Shown piece by piece: positions 7,606 to 16,390 of a DNA stretch of 45,534 nt. The notes under the pieces were generated by a model, which had not been told where the DNA came from, did not search any database, and worked only from the letters and a program-made list of their open reading frames with translations. This DNA is from CAYZJV01 sp964482325. Its GTDB lineage: Bacteria > Spirochaetota > Spirochaetia > Sphaerochaetales > Sphaerochaetaceae. The DNA lies in the NCBI GenBank assembly GCA_964482325.1, contig CAYZXD010000019.1, positions 1 through 45,534 on the forward strand, given 5' to 3'. How positions within the stretch are numbered: position 1 is the stretch's first letter; each line of letters starts with the position of its first letter. The position numbers were made by a program, and so were the translations under genes.

Positions 7606-8829
7606 TGAGAAGCAGGAAATTGATCGAGCGGCAAACCACCCGAGTGAAACGTATATGGCACTGAGTACAAACACCGCGGTAAAACCGATTTTAGTGATCA
7701 AAATCCCAGCAACGATGGGGTATACTACCTGCATCACAGAGCCTGCACCCGAAATTCCGGTATACAAGGCTCTGTTTTCATCTGTCGAGATCTCGATGAG
7801 TACTCCTGATGAAATAATTTGATTAAGTGTGTGTGCAATACCACCAAGAAGAAATACGGCAGCATACCACTGAGACGCTCCGGAAAGTACCAGAGCAGCA
7901 ATCGGGATCAGCGTACTCGTACCGACAAACAGGTACATCAGCGAACGATATCGTTGATCTTTTGAAAAGAGCGTGAACACCATATTTGCACCGAGAGCAC
8001 CTGCCATCTGTATCAGAAGGAAATTACCGGCAAGATTGCCGTCAACACTCCCCTCTGCCCGTGCATATAATAAAAGAAAAGGAAGCAGAGAAATGATCAC
8101 CCCGGTGGTGTTGATCAACAGAAGGTACCACCGGAGATTGCGATCAGTACGGATCACCGACCAGAATTGTTTAACCTTTTCCTTGCGGGACAGAATCGGA
8201 GGAACTACCCCCGCTGGTTCGACGAGCATCCAGAATCCACTGGTTGCCAATAGCAGTAACGCCCCGGCAAGTAAAAACAAGAGGCTGAAGTTGTAGGGAT
8301 ATCCCAGATTGGAGAGAATCACTTTCACCAAAAGTGCAGAGAGAATCACACCGATACTGCTGATCAGCTGTTTCGTCATAATGAGACGTTTGCGTCTCTC
8401 GGGGAGTATCACTTTGCCCATAATGTCTGTGTAGGCGATATTCGCAAAAGCACCGGAAAAAGAGAACACCGTCATCACCGCGATAATCATCCATACTTTC
8501 CACGGGGCTTCACCACCTAGGAAGCGAATAAAGAGACCTAATGCGATCAGCGCTGCTGTTCGCAGATAAATACCGATCAGAAGCGCACCTTTTTTCTGTT
8601 TGAATTGCACAACCATAGAGGCGAACACCAGCTGCATAAACTTGGTACCACCCACTAAAATTGCACTGAGTAGCCCCATATGCCAGGCAGCTCCGCCTGC
8701 CTGAGCCAGCATGGCCGGTACTACCGTATTATGGTCAATGAAATTAAGTGTAAGAGCCAGAAACAGGGCATGGATCAGAAAACCCCGTGTATTGCGCCCT
8801 TGATACTTCCTGATATCTGCAGTGTCCAT
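7597..8829 (-). CDS. MFS transporter, substrate unknown
   Basis: A 410-residue integral membrane protein with about 12 predicted membrane segments in two halves, separated by a charged loop near residues 210-220 (SRKEKVKQFW). The cytoplasmic loop between segments 2 and 3 reads QFKQKKGALLIG, a weak version of the MFS motif GxxxD(R/K)xGRR. No substrate-specific motif is visible. It is the last gene of the murG-cvpA-holB-kinase-regulator-dinG run, starting 4 nt after the dinG stop, so it is probably co-transcribed. Its stop codon lies within the terminator shared with groES. The family is sure; its role with its neighbours is not. Confidence 0.82.
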   Translation of the reverse strand: MDTADIRKYQGRNTRGFLIHALFLALTLNFIDHNTVVPAMLAQAGGAAWHMGLLSAILVGGTKFMQLVFASMVVQFKQKKGALLIGIYLRTAALIALGLFIRFLGGEAPWKVWMIIAVMTVFSFSGAFANIAYTDIMGKVILPERRKRLIMTKQLISSIGVILSALLVKVILSNLGYPYNFSLLFLLAGALLLLATSGFWMLVEPAGVVPPILSRKEKVKQFWSVIRTDRNLRWYLLLINTTGVIISLLPFLLLYARAEGSVDGNLAGNFLLIQMAGALGANMVFTLFSKDQRYRSLMYLFVGTSTLIPIAALVLSGASQWYAAVFLLGGIAHTLNQIISSGVLIEISTDENRALYTGISGAGSVMQVVYPIVAGILITKIGFTAVFVLSAIYVSLGWFAARSISCFSKA

Positions 8830-8833
8830 ATCA

Positions 8834-10930
8834 TCACCGATATAAGAATGATTCTATTTTACCCGGTACGCCATCTGTGGTCGTTTCGGGATGAAATGAT
8901 TCAGGGAGTGCTTGCAGCATCCACTGACCATAGTTTTTCTGTACTACTCTGCTGTCCAATATCAACACAATCCCGCTATCGAGCGCATTCCTCAGCAGTC
9001 TTCCAAACCCCTGTTTCAGCCTCATGGTCGCCTCCGGAAGCGCCAACTGAAAAAACCCGCTTTTCCCCTCCTGATCGAGGGCTTCCTGACGGGCACGAAA
9101 AACCGGTTCGGTGGGAACACGAAACGGCAGTTTGACGATCACGACAAGACGCAAGGTATTGCCCGGAGCATCAACCCCCTCCCAGAAAGAGTCGGTGGCA
9201 AAGAGCACACTATCTTCATCGTCGATAAATCGGTGCAACAAACGGCTTCTATCCTCTTCTCCCTGTCGAAGAAGTGTAATTCCCGCTTTTACCAGATCCG
9301 GTGCAATGGCATCGGCGACACTGGTGAGCATACGGTAGGATGTGAATAGTACCAAGGCACCGCCTCCCGAAGCATACACCGCATGGCGAATCGTCTGTAC
9401 ACAGTAGGATCCAAACGCTTCAGCAGTCCTTTCTGTGAATACGGGAGCATCACTCGGAGTAAGCAGCAACAGTCGTTCTTTAAAATCAAATGGGGAATGA
9501 TGCACTGCAGTAAGATACATACGATCAGGGGAAACAGGTAAGCCGACCCGTGAACCCCAATACGTGAATGAATCGTTCAAATCCAACGTTGCGCTGGTGC
9601 ACACCACTGTGGCAAGCTTACTGAAAATGGTGTCTCGAAGCGGCTGCGCTACTGAAAGTGGCGAGATATGAAGCGCAGCATGGGGACTCTGCTTAGGATG
9701 CGTGGCCAATTCCATCCAATAAACATCGGTATTCCATGAAGCAAAATCGATAAAGCGTTCCAGAGCATCTGCAGAAGCACGAACTCGCCGGATATATACA
9801 GCAAGTTCCTGCACCCGTATTTCCAACTCATCGGGAATTGCCAGAGACTCAACGAGCTGCTGAGCGAGTTCACTGAGTCGTATGATATGTGCCAGGACAG
9901 CCTTGCCCAACGGTACCGCATCACTCATCCACTGCTGTTGTTCAACACCAATAAGAGCCGTCTTCAGTCGCCCTTGCTGCATCAGACTGACCAGATAGGT
10001 ATCAAGATACCCGATTGATTCAACCAACAGTGAAATTTCGCCGGTAATCTGATCGGCCAGAGCAGGGGATCGAAGGTACAAAGCAAGTTCCTCAATCAAT
10101 GAGGTATTTCCTCTCCGCGTCCGGGAGATATGGCTGAGGGTACGAAGTACCTCAAAGGTACTGTAGGTATGCGTGAAAAAATCAGTGGCATTTTTTTCTA
10201 TGTTATGAGCTTCATCAATCACGAGACGTTGAAACGGCGGGAGTACTGCATCGGTATCGTAGTCAAGATCATCAATCATCCTCGATCGCGCATCGGTAAA
10301 CAGGAGATGGTGATTTGCAATAATTATCGCAGCTTCTCCTGCCTTCCTGCGTGACTTCATAAAAAAACAGTCCTTTGCATACGAACATCGGTACCCGGCA
10401 CAGAGATCTGCATCACTGCATACCTCTGACCAGATTGAAGCGGTAATCGTTCCGGGAAAATCGGTTCGCAGACCGGTCTCCGTTTCAGCACTCCATGCAA
10501 CGACCGACCCGATATCGCTCAGCGGATCCCGGGACACCAGAGGAGTCTGCTCAGCATACTCCTCCAGACGACGCAGACAGAGATAATTGCTGCGTCCCAT
10601 CACTAAAGCCACCTTTGCAGACACGTGCAAGAGATCAAACAACTGAACCAAATCCTTACGAAAGAGCTGATTCTGCAAATTGATCGTTGAGGTTGCCACT
10701 ACGGTACGTTCTTTTGGATGTTCGATCGACCACAGTAATGCCGGAACCAGATAGGCAAAAGATTTCCCGATTCCGGTTCCCGCCTCAATGGCTGCAAGAG
10801 CATGATCGTGGTACGCCTGTTGTACCATCAATGCCATTTCCAACTGTCCGTCACGATATTCATAACCTGGGAATCGCTGGGAAAGCAGACCGTCAGCATC
10901 AAAGATTTCAAAGATTTCACTGGTCTTCAA
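8834..10930 (-). CDS. dinG: DinG/XPD-type ATP-dependent DNA helicase with iron-sulfur cluster
   Basis: A 698-residue superfamily 2 helicase. Walker A is EAGTGIGKS (49-57) and the DEAH box is at 239-242. Motifs V and VI appear as FATDSFWEGVDAPG and QGFGRLLRN. The four cysteines expected for a 4Fe-4S cluster are present: Cys118 in GRSNYLC, then Cys177-x4-Cys182-x5-Cys188, the spacing known from DinG. It unwinds 5'-tailed DNA, D-loops and R-loops during repair. The start is a TTG at 10930, overlapping the regulator gene by 14 nt, with AGGA just upstream; no ATG fits the family N-terminus. It could equally be labelled YoaA-like; the two are hard to separate by sequence. Confidence 0.92.
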   Translation of the reverse strand: MKTSEIFEIFDADGLLSQRFPGYEYRDGQLEMALMVQQAYHDHALAAIEAGTGIGKSFAYLVPALLWSIEHPKERTVVATSTINLQNQLFRKDLVQLFDLLHVSAKVALVMGRSNYLCLRRLEEYAEQTPLVSRDPLSDIGSVVAWSAETETGLRTDFPGTITASIWSEVCSDADLCAGYRCSYAKDCFFMKSRRKAGEAAIIIANHHLLFTDARSRMIDDLDYDTDAVLPPFQRLVIDEAHNIEKNATDFFTHTYSTFEVLRTLSHISRTRRGNTSLIEELALYLRSPALADQITGEISLLVESIGYLDTYLVSLMQQGRLKTALIGVEQQQWMSDAVPLGKAVLAHIIRLSELAQQLVESLAIPDELEIRVQELAVYIRRVRASADALERFIDFASWNTDVYWMELATHPKQSPHAALHISPLSVAQPLRDTIFSKLATVVCTSATLDLNDSFTYWGSRVGLPVSPDRMYLTAVHHSPFDFKERLLLLTPSDAPVFTERTAEAFGSYCVQTIRHAVYASGGGALVLFTSYRMLTSVADAIAPDLVKAGITLLRQGEEDRSRLLHRFIDDEDSVLFATDSFWEGVDAPGNTLRLVVIVKLPFRVPTEPVFRARQEALDQEGKSGFFQLALPEATMRLKQGFGRLLRNALDSGIVLILDSRVVQKNYGQWMLQALPESFHPETTTDGVPGKIESFLYR

Positions 10931-12278
10931 GTTGGTATTCCTGTACTTTCCGGTGGATAGTTTTTCGCGCTACACCAAGAATATCGGCAGCTTTCGATTT
11001 ATTACCGCGACAACTGGCAATCGTGGCAAGAATGAGTGCTTTTTCGGCCTGATCCATCGTAGTACCGACAGGGATCACCACCCGCTCTTCACTTCCTGCA
11101 TTGCGGACCGCAGCAGGAAGATCTTCCAAATCAATAATGTTATTGGAAGCTAGTACTACGGCACTCTCCACACAGTTGCCCAGTTCCCGAATGTTGCCCG
11201 GCCAGTCATAGGAGAGCATCGCTGCCTTTGCCCGCTGGGAAAAACCGGAAACACGACGATTATTTCTTTCGTTATACTGTTCGAGGAAATGGGACATGAG
11301 AAGCGGTATATCCTCCTTACGTTCACGCAGCGGCGGTACTTCAATATGGATCACATTGAGACGGTAATAGAGATCCTCTCGAAAGGTACCGGATTCTACT
11401 TCGGCTCGGAGATCCCGATTGGTAGCAGCCACAAGGCGGACATCCACCGTGATCGTTTTTTCACTCCCCAGCCGTTCAAACTGTCGTTCCTGCAGTACCC
11501 GCAGCAATTTTACCTGGGTGCTTTGGCTGATCTCTCCAATTTCATCCAGAAAGAGCGTACCCCCATGTGCCAGTTCAAAGCGTCCTTTCCGGGAAGATAC
11601 AGCACCGCTGAATGCCCCTTTTTCATGACCGAATAATTCATCCTCCAGCAGCGTCTCTGCGAAAGAGGCACAACTCACCTTGATGAAGGGACCATTACTG
11701 CGGTGAGAAAGCTCATGGAGCGCATCGGCGACCAACTCTTTTCCGACTCCGCTCTCTCCGGTGACCAACACGCTGGCATTGGCATCTGCAACCTGTTTCA
11801 CCGTATCCATGAGTCGAATCATCCGCTCACTTTTGCCAATAATCTTCGTGTAGCTGTTCTGCCGTTTGAGTTGCGCCAATTCATTTCTTAAGGCTTCATT
11901 CTGATCATACAGATCAAGATTGCTGAATGCTCTTCGAATAAGTAAAAACAGCCGGTCAAGATTCAGCGGCTTCGTAAGGAAATCCACAGCACCGTTGCGC
12001 ATAGCCTCTACAGCCGCCTCAATAGTACCGTGTCCGGTGAGAATAACCACCGGCATGGTTGGATACGATGAAGAAACGCGTTTTAATAATTCCTGACCCG
12101 ACATGCCCGGCATCCGCAAATCGGTGATCAGCAGATCAACAGATTTTGCTGTGATAGTGTTCCAGGCTTCCTTTCCATCCGATGCCAGAAGGATCGTGTA
12201 TCCCTCATCTTCAAGAGCAAGCTGTAAGCCGTTACGGATATTTTTTTCGTCATCTGCGATGAGAATCGTTCTATTCAT
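10917..12278 (-). CDS. Sigma-54-dependent response regulator, NtrC family
   Basis: A 453-residue enhancer-binding protein. The receiver domain (1-115) has the acidic pair Asp9-Asp10, phospho-acceptor Asp53 in ITDLRMPG, and Lys103. The AAA+ domain has Walker A GESGVGKE (174-181), the sigma-54 contact loop GAFSGA (221-226; usual GAFTGA) and Walker B LFLDEIGE (242-249). A Fis-type helix-turn-helix ends the protein (GNKSKAADILGVARKTIHRKV). It remodels RpoN-RNA polymerase at -24/-12 promoters when phosphorylated. The start codon overlaps the kinase stop by 4 nt, so the pair is translationally coupled. A perfect sigma-54 promoter at 6419-6436 is a candidate target. The Thr-to-Ser change is conservative and should retain function. 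Confidence 0.95.
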   Translation of the reverse strand: MNRTILIADDEKNIRNGLQLALEDEGYTILLASDGKEAWNTITAKSVDLLITDLRMPGMSGQELLKRVSSSYPTMPVVILTGHGTIEAAVEAMRNGAVDFLTKPLNLDRLFLLIRRAFSNLDLYDQNEALRNELAQLKRQNSYTKIIGKSERMIRLMDTVKQVADANASVLVTGESGVGKELVADALHELSHRSNGPFIKVSCASFAETLLEDELFGHEKGAFSGAVSSRKGRFELAHGGTLFLDEIGEISQSTQVKLLRVLQERQFERLGSEKTITVDVRLVAATNRDLRAEVESGTFREDLYYRLNVIHIEVPPLRERKEDIPLLMSHFLEQYNERNNRRVSGFSQRAKAAMLSYDWPGNIRELGNCVESAVVLASNNIIDLEDLPAAVRNAGSEERVVIPVGTTMDQAEKALILATIASCRGNKSKAADILGVARKTIHRKVQEYQLEDQ

Positions 12279-13471
12279 ACGCTCTGTGTCGCCTCCAACG
12301 CCAGTCGCTCACCGGTGGGAACCGGCAACGAGACATGGAAGGTCGTTCCTTCACCCTTTTTACTCGTCACCGAGATCTCTCCCTGATGCTCCTTGATAAC
12401 CTTGAATACCATGGTGAGGCCCAGTCCTGACCCGGAATCTTTGGTCGTAAAATAGGGTTCGAAGATTTTAGCCAGCGTAGCTTCATCCATCCCCTGTCCG
12501 GTATCACGTATGGTAATCACTACATGATCACCATCGAGTCGCGTGCTCACGGTCAAGGTTCCCCCAGACACCTCCATTGCATTCATGGCATTCTTGATAA
12601 TATTTAGCAGTGCCTGTTTCAGCAGGTTTTCATCAATGCGTAGTTTCGGAAGAAATTCAGTGAGATTGCGTTCAATGGCGACCTGATGGGATGTAAGCTC
12701 ATACCCGACAAACCGCAGCACCTCGTCAACTATGCGGTTCACCGATTCTAATCGCAAACGCACATCCATGGGACGTACGGCGAACAGAAAATCAACCACA
12801 ATACCATTCAGTCGCTCGATTTCCTCATCAATGACGTCAAGATATCGTGCAGCATCATCGATTGTCAGGGAAGTTCTCCGTTCAAACGCCTTCCTGAGAA
12901 GTTGAAGATGAATCCCGATGGAGGCAAGAGGGTTTTTGATCTCATGGGCTACTCCGGCAGCAACGGTAGTAAGCGAGGCAAGACTTTCCGAGCGATGAAG
13001 TCGGGCCTCTTTTCGTTTTTCTTCCGAGATATCCTGAATAATAAACAGTACCCGTTTCCCGTTATCCTGGTGAAACACCGGATCAAAACTACTGGTGAAC
13101 GTTGAAGCCTGTATTGAAATGGTACGAACCGATTCCCCCCGTTGAAAATGGAACTCTTCCTGCACCCCTTCATCGTCACGAATATGCTCTATTGCAGTGA
13201 GCATAAATCGTGCGATATCCTGATCTGCAAGGACATACCGTAACGAGGCTCCTTCAGTAAGCTGCCGACTCAGAGGAAGCAGCCGAAGCACCTCATCATT
13301 GCAGGTAAGCACCCTTCCCTGTGAATTGGTGACCACCACACCGAGATCGATCTGCTGCAATACCGTGCCGAGCAGTTCATTCTCACTCGCCTGGTATCGT
13401 ACCAGTGTTCTGATCTCATCAGTACTGAGTTTTTCTATCTTATCGAAAGCACGCCTGATAAAGTTATTCAT
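12275..13471 (-). CDS. Soluble PAS-domain sensor histidine kinase, NtrB-like
   Basis: A 398-residue kinase with no membrane segment, hence cytoplasmic. An N-terminal helix leads into a PAS domain (about 30-150). The HisKA domain carries phospho-His177 in AAGVAHEIKNPL, followed by HATPase_c with N-box NIIKNAMNAM, G1 RDTGQGMDE and G2 GSGLGLTM. It would phosphorylate the NtrC-type regulator encoded next, with which it overlaps by 4 nt. It also overlaps holB by 4 nt upstream. The arrangement of a soluble PAS kinase with an NtrC-type partner is like Hk2/Rrp2 of Borrelia and NtrB/NtrC. The signal sensed by the PAS domain cannot be read from the sequence. Confidence 0.93.
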   Translation of the reverse strand: MNNFIRRAFDKIEKLSTDEIRTLVRYQASENELLGTVLQQIDLGVVVTNSQGRVLTCNDEVLRLLPLSRQLTEGASLRYVLADQDIARFMLTAIEHIRDDEGVQEEFHFQRGESVRTISIQASTFTSSFDPVFHQDNGKRVLFIIQDISEEKRKEARLHRSESLASLTTVAAGVAHEIKNPLASIGIHLQLLRKAFERRTSLTIDDAARYLDVIDEEIERLNGIVVDFLFAVRPMDVRLRLESVNRIVDEVLRFVGYELTSHQVAIERNLTEFLPKLRIDENLLKQALLNIIKNAMNAMEVSGGTLTVSTRLDGDHVVITIRDTGQGMDEATLAKIFEPYFTTKDSGSGLGLTMVFKVIKEHQGEISVTSKKGEGTTFHVSLPVPTGERLALEATQSV

Positions 13472-14646
13472 ACTGTTTCCTGAAGTCGATAATACAACGA
13501 TTCCACGAGCAGTCTTCTGCTCTGATTAAATATCGCGGCCATATGTGCCGCTTCAGAGATTGCCCGCGTCACTATGGTAGCACGGGAAAAACTCAAAGCC
13601 CCCTCAAGGTACTTGGCATGGAGGTGGTGCTGAACCTGCTTGAGAAAGTACTCAAGGTGCACCTGTTCGTCAAGGTTTTCGGTAATGTCATCAAGCTCTA
13701 CACGACTAATCAGACGTCCATCAGCGATGCTCAAGGCGAACTGCAGGGCATTCTGCGTTATCTCACTACATGGCACCCCTGATGATTCAAGAAAAAACTG
13801 CTCAAGTGAAGAAACTTCCCGTTCGAAAGCAGAAAACACATCACGAACAAGTGTACCGGTTGTCTCGGGTGCAAGTGCACCGATGGTATGCTGTTGCACC
13901 CTACTGCGTATGGTGGGAAGCAATCGAGCCGGATATTCACTGATCAGGATGATGTACGTATCTTTCGGTGGTTCTTCAAGGAGTTTCAGCAGACTGTTGC
14001 GAGCCCCGGCAGTACTCTCCTCCACCCCTTCAAGAATCATCACTCGAATCGGGTTCTCACTGGAAGTCTGAAGAGCCCACTCCTGCAATGATCGAATTTG
14101 GGATATGGTGATCGGTGCAGCTTTTTTCAGATTGGCTGCAAATGGCTGCAGCGCCGATCTAAGTGGTTCTATTAGAGCAGGAAGCTGATCATAAGCTGCT
14201 TGCTCGATATCGCTCAAAAGATCATTTACTACTGCAGCAGCTTCAAAAATGGAAGAGGATTTCGCATCAGTACTTCCGAGTAGGGCTCCATGGTATTGAA
14301 GCAGCATCAGATGTATCGTATAGAGTAAAAACTGCCGCGTATGCGCATCTGGATGAGCAGCGATCAGCGCAAGAGCTGCATCTATGCGGGTACTGTGATC
14401 ACGATTCCCGAGAGAAACCACATTATGCATCGCATACTGTTTATAAGAGTTGCAGGAAAAACAGCTACAATCGTCGCTTCCTTGTGCTGAACAGGAGAGC
14501 ACTCGGGCAATTTCCAGAGCAATGTTCATCCGACCACTGTAACGGGGACCGCTGAGCAATATCGCTTGCGGTAATACACCGGAACTCAGCTGTTGTGCCA
14601 ACAGTTCTGAGGCCGCTTCCTGATACCTGCCGATCTGTGCAAACAT
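13468..14646 (-). CDS. holB: DNA polymerase III, delta' subunit-like clamp-loader protein
   Basis: A 392-residue AAA+ protein of the clamp-loader group. The P-loop position reads GPRYSGRM without the catalytic lysine, as expected for the non-hydrolysing delta' subunit. A zinc-knuckle follows (CSAQGSDDCSCFSC). The conserved KLLEEPPKDTYIIL segment, typical of DnaX and HolB, is present; the arginine-finger motif SRC is SRV here. An insertion of about 90 residues after the zinc region, with no recognised motif, makes it longer than E. coli HolB (334). It starts directly after the cvpA stop and overlaps the histidine kinase gene by 4 nt. DnaX is excluded by the lost Walker lysine. Confidence 0.85.
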   Translation of the reverse strand: MFAQIGRYQEAASELLAQQLSSGVLPQAILLSGPRYSGRMNIALEIARVLSCSAQGSDDCSCFSCNSYKQYAMHNVVSLGNRDHSTRIDAALALIAAHPDAHTRQFLLYTIHLMLLQYHGALLGSTDAKSSSIFEAAAVVNDLLSDIEQAAYDQLPALIEPLRSALQPFAANLKKAAPITISQIRSLQEWALQTSSENPIRVMILEGVEESTAGARNSLLKLLEEPPKDTYIILISEYPARLLPTIRSRVQQHTIGALAPETTGTLVRDVFSAFEREVSSLEQFFLESSGVPCSEITQNALQFALSIADGRLISRVELDDITENLDEQVHLEYFLKQVQHHLHAKYLEGALSFSRATIVTRAISEAAHMAAIFNQSRRLLVESLYYRLQETV

Positions 14647-15165
14647 CTACATCAAATCCTTCAGCAGCGCAATCCCCTTTGGGGTAAGCGGTTTAAGAAT
14701 ACGTGTGGTGATTACGCTCGGATCAATATACCCGGAAAGATCGATCACCTTCTGCAGCTCAAGCAGATACACAATGAAGGCAACCACGATAGCTACTTCC
14801 ACCACACCGAGCAGCATACCAAGAAATCGGTCAAGCCATTCAAGACCCAACGCATCAAGCGTTTTATCGAGAAGGGAACCAACGAGCATCATGGCAATAT
14901 ACCCGATAATGAAGAAAATGACAAAAGCAATCAGGGTGGAAATCAATAGCGGCAATGATTCAAACGTATCGGCGAGAATCGACGTGCCCAGCTGGGTAAA
15001 TAGGAGTGCAACGACAAACCCCACCAAAAATCCGATCCGCGAAGAAAACTCCAGGGCAAATCCCCGCACTGCTCCTACAATGGCTGCCATGAAAGCAAGT
15101 GCTACAATAATTACGTCAACAATATTGAAAACATATGGTCCTAAAGCAAATCCCCACTCACTCAT
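14647..15165 (-). CDS. cvpA: CvpA family membrane protein
   Basis: A 172-residue inner-membrane protein with four hydrophobic segments. It has the family pattern near the N-terminus (NIVDVIIVALAFMAAIVGAVRGFALE), a central GFLVGFVVALLF segment and the DRFLGMLLGVVEVAIVVAF segment late in the protein. CvpA proteins are linked to colicin V export and to envelope homeostasis; the molecular function is not settled. The start at 15165 is set by AAGGAGTG upstream and overlaps the murG stop by 8 nt. The next gene, holB, begins immediately after the stop. Confidence 0.85.
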   Translation of the reverse strand: MSEWGFALGPYVFNIVDVIIVALAFMAAIVGAVRGFALEFSSRIGFLVGFVVALLFTQLGTSILADTFESLPLLISTLIAFVIFFIIGYIAMMLVGSLLDKTLDALGLEWLDRFLGMLLGVVEVAIVVAFIVYLLELQKVIDLSGYIDPSVITTRILKPLTPKGIALLKDLM

Positions 15166-16279
15166 TGGTGACACTCCTTTTCCCGGTGTCCCGGGCATGT
15201 GTTACAAGCAACTGAGCTATTGTATGAGCTCCTCGGTGCACGTGCAAGGTTGCTGCTGCTTCTATCATACTCCTGCGCACACTATCGTGTAAAACAACTT
15301 TTTTCACAACCGTCAGAAATTGTTCGGCTGTCGCCATCTCTGGTGAGAGTACCAAAGCCGCACCAAATTTTTCAAGACGTTGCGCATTGGCGATCTGATC
15401 ACCTCGGGACGCATGCAGCCCTAGCGGGAGGAGTATCATGGGGACACGCAGTTCCATGAACTCTGCAATGGCAGTAGCTCCTGAACGGGATATTACCACA
15501 GTGGCAGAGCACAAAAGATCATCAAGATGCTCATCAATAAACGCAAACGGATGGTAATCTTTCCGCTCAGAGGCCATCATCTCATGATTACCCGTTTGGT
15601 GGACAACCTGACCAAGATCGAGTAAGGGATCGAGCGTATCCCAAACCAACCGATTGATCTGCTGCGCTCCCTGACTGCCACCGAGTACCACGATGATCGG
15701 ACGGTCACCGGTAAGGGAAAAGTGGTGTAATGCACGCTGCCTGTCGGTAGTTTCGGCAGAAAAACGCACCGGTATCCCGGTCACGCTCAGCTTAGCCTGC
15801 AACGATTTTGCATACGAAACAGCAGCCTGTGGAAAAGGAATACAGATAAGCTGTGCAAATCGCCCGTTTATCCGGGTTGCAAGACCGGGCAGAGCATCTG
15901 ATTCGTGAGTAATTGATGGAATCCTTAGAAGATACGAAGCTATCATTACCGGTACGGATACATATCCACCTTTTGAGAACACCACATCCGGCTGCTCACG
16001 ACGGAGCACTCGAAGCGCCTGAAAGATTCCGAGCACAACGGCAGCCATATCTTTTGGTGTACGCCAGGAGAAATAGCGGCGCAATTTTCCCGAGCAGATA
16101 GCGATATGACGTATACCGGCATCGTGTACCCACCGCTGTTCTGCCACTGCAGCACTGCCGAGCCAAAAACGCTGATAGGGTTCACCGATATCCTTGAGAT
16201 GCTGAGCTAACTGACGATCAATTGCGAATGCAGGAAATACATGACCTCCTGTTCCACCCCCGGTAAAACATACTTTCAC
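15158..16279 (-). CDS. murG: UDP-N-acetylglucosamine--N-acetylmuramyl-(pentapeptide) pyrophosphoryl-undecaprenol N-acetylglucosamine transferase
   Basis: A 373-residue GT28 glycosyltransferase that converts lipid I to lipid II on the inner face of the membrane. The N-terminal glycine-rich loop is TGGGTGGHVFPAFAI. The donor-binding half has VVLGGSQGAQQIN and VVISRSGATAIAEFMELRVPMILLPLG, the family's nucleotide-sugar signature. It starts with GTG preceded by AAGGAG. It is the first gene of a minus-strand operon with cvpA, holB, a two-component system and dinG, and it is divergent from secA. In most bacteria murG lies in the dcw cluster; here it is about 20 kb from mraY, whose product it uses. 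Confidence 0.96.
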   Translation of the reverse strand: MKVCFTGGGTGGHVFPAFAIDRQLAQHLKDIGEPYQRFWLGSAAVAEQRWVHDAGIRHIAICSGKLRRYFSWRTPKDMAAVVLGIFQALRVLRREQPDVVFSKGGYVSVPVMIASYLLRIPSITHESDALPGLATRINGRFAQLICIPFPQAAVSYAKSLQAKLSVTGIPVRFSAETTDRQRALHHFSLTGDRPIIVVLGGSQGAQQINRLVWDTLDPLLDLGQVVHQTGNHEMMASERKDYHPFAFIDEHLDDLLCSATVVISRSGATAIAEFMELRVPMILLPLGLHASRGDQIANAQRLEKFGAALVLSPEMATAEQFLTVVKKVVLHDSVRRSMIEAAATLHVHRGAHTIAQLLVTHARDTGKRSVTNE

Positions 16280-16326
16280 AGAAGCTCCTTATCTGCGAGG
16301 GTATACTATAGAAAGCCTCCAGGCAA

Positions 16327-16355
16327 TATACAGAGGGAATCTTTCCTGCTATACT
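16327..16355 (+). promoter_or_regulatory. Probable sigma-70 promoter of secA (extended -10)
   Basis: TATACA (16327-16332) and TATACT (16350-16355) are 17 nt apart, and TGC directly precedes the -10 hexamer, forming an extended -10. Transcription would begin near 16362, about 29 nt before the secA start. Confidence 0.55.
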
Positions 16356-16390
16356 TTTCTTTGTACACACCAAATTACCGAGGGAAATTT

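Noticed and set aside
13468..14646. Loss of the Walker lysine in the clamp-loader protein as a sign of decay
   Set aside because: Delta' subunits normally lack ATPase residues, so this is expected for HolB.
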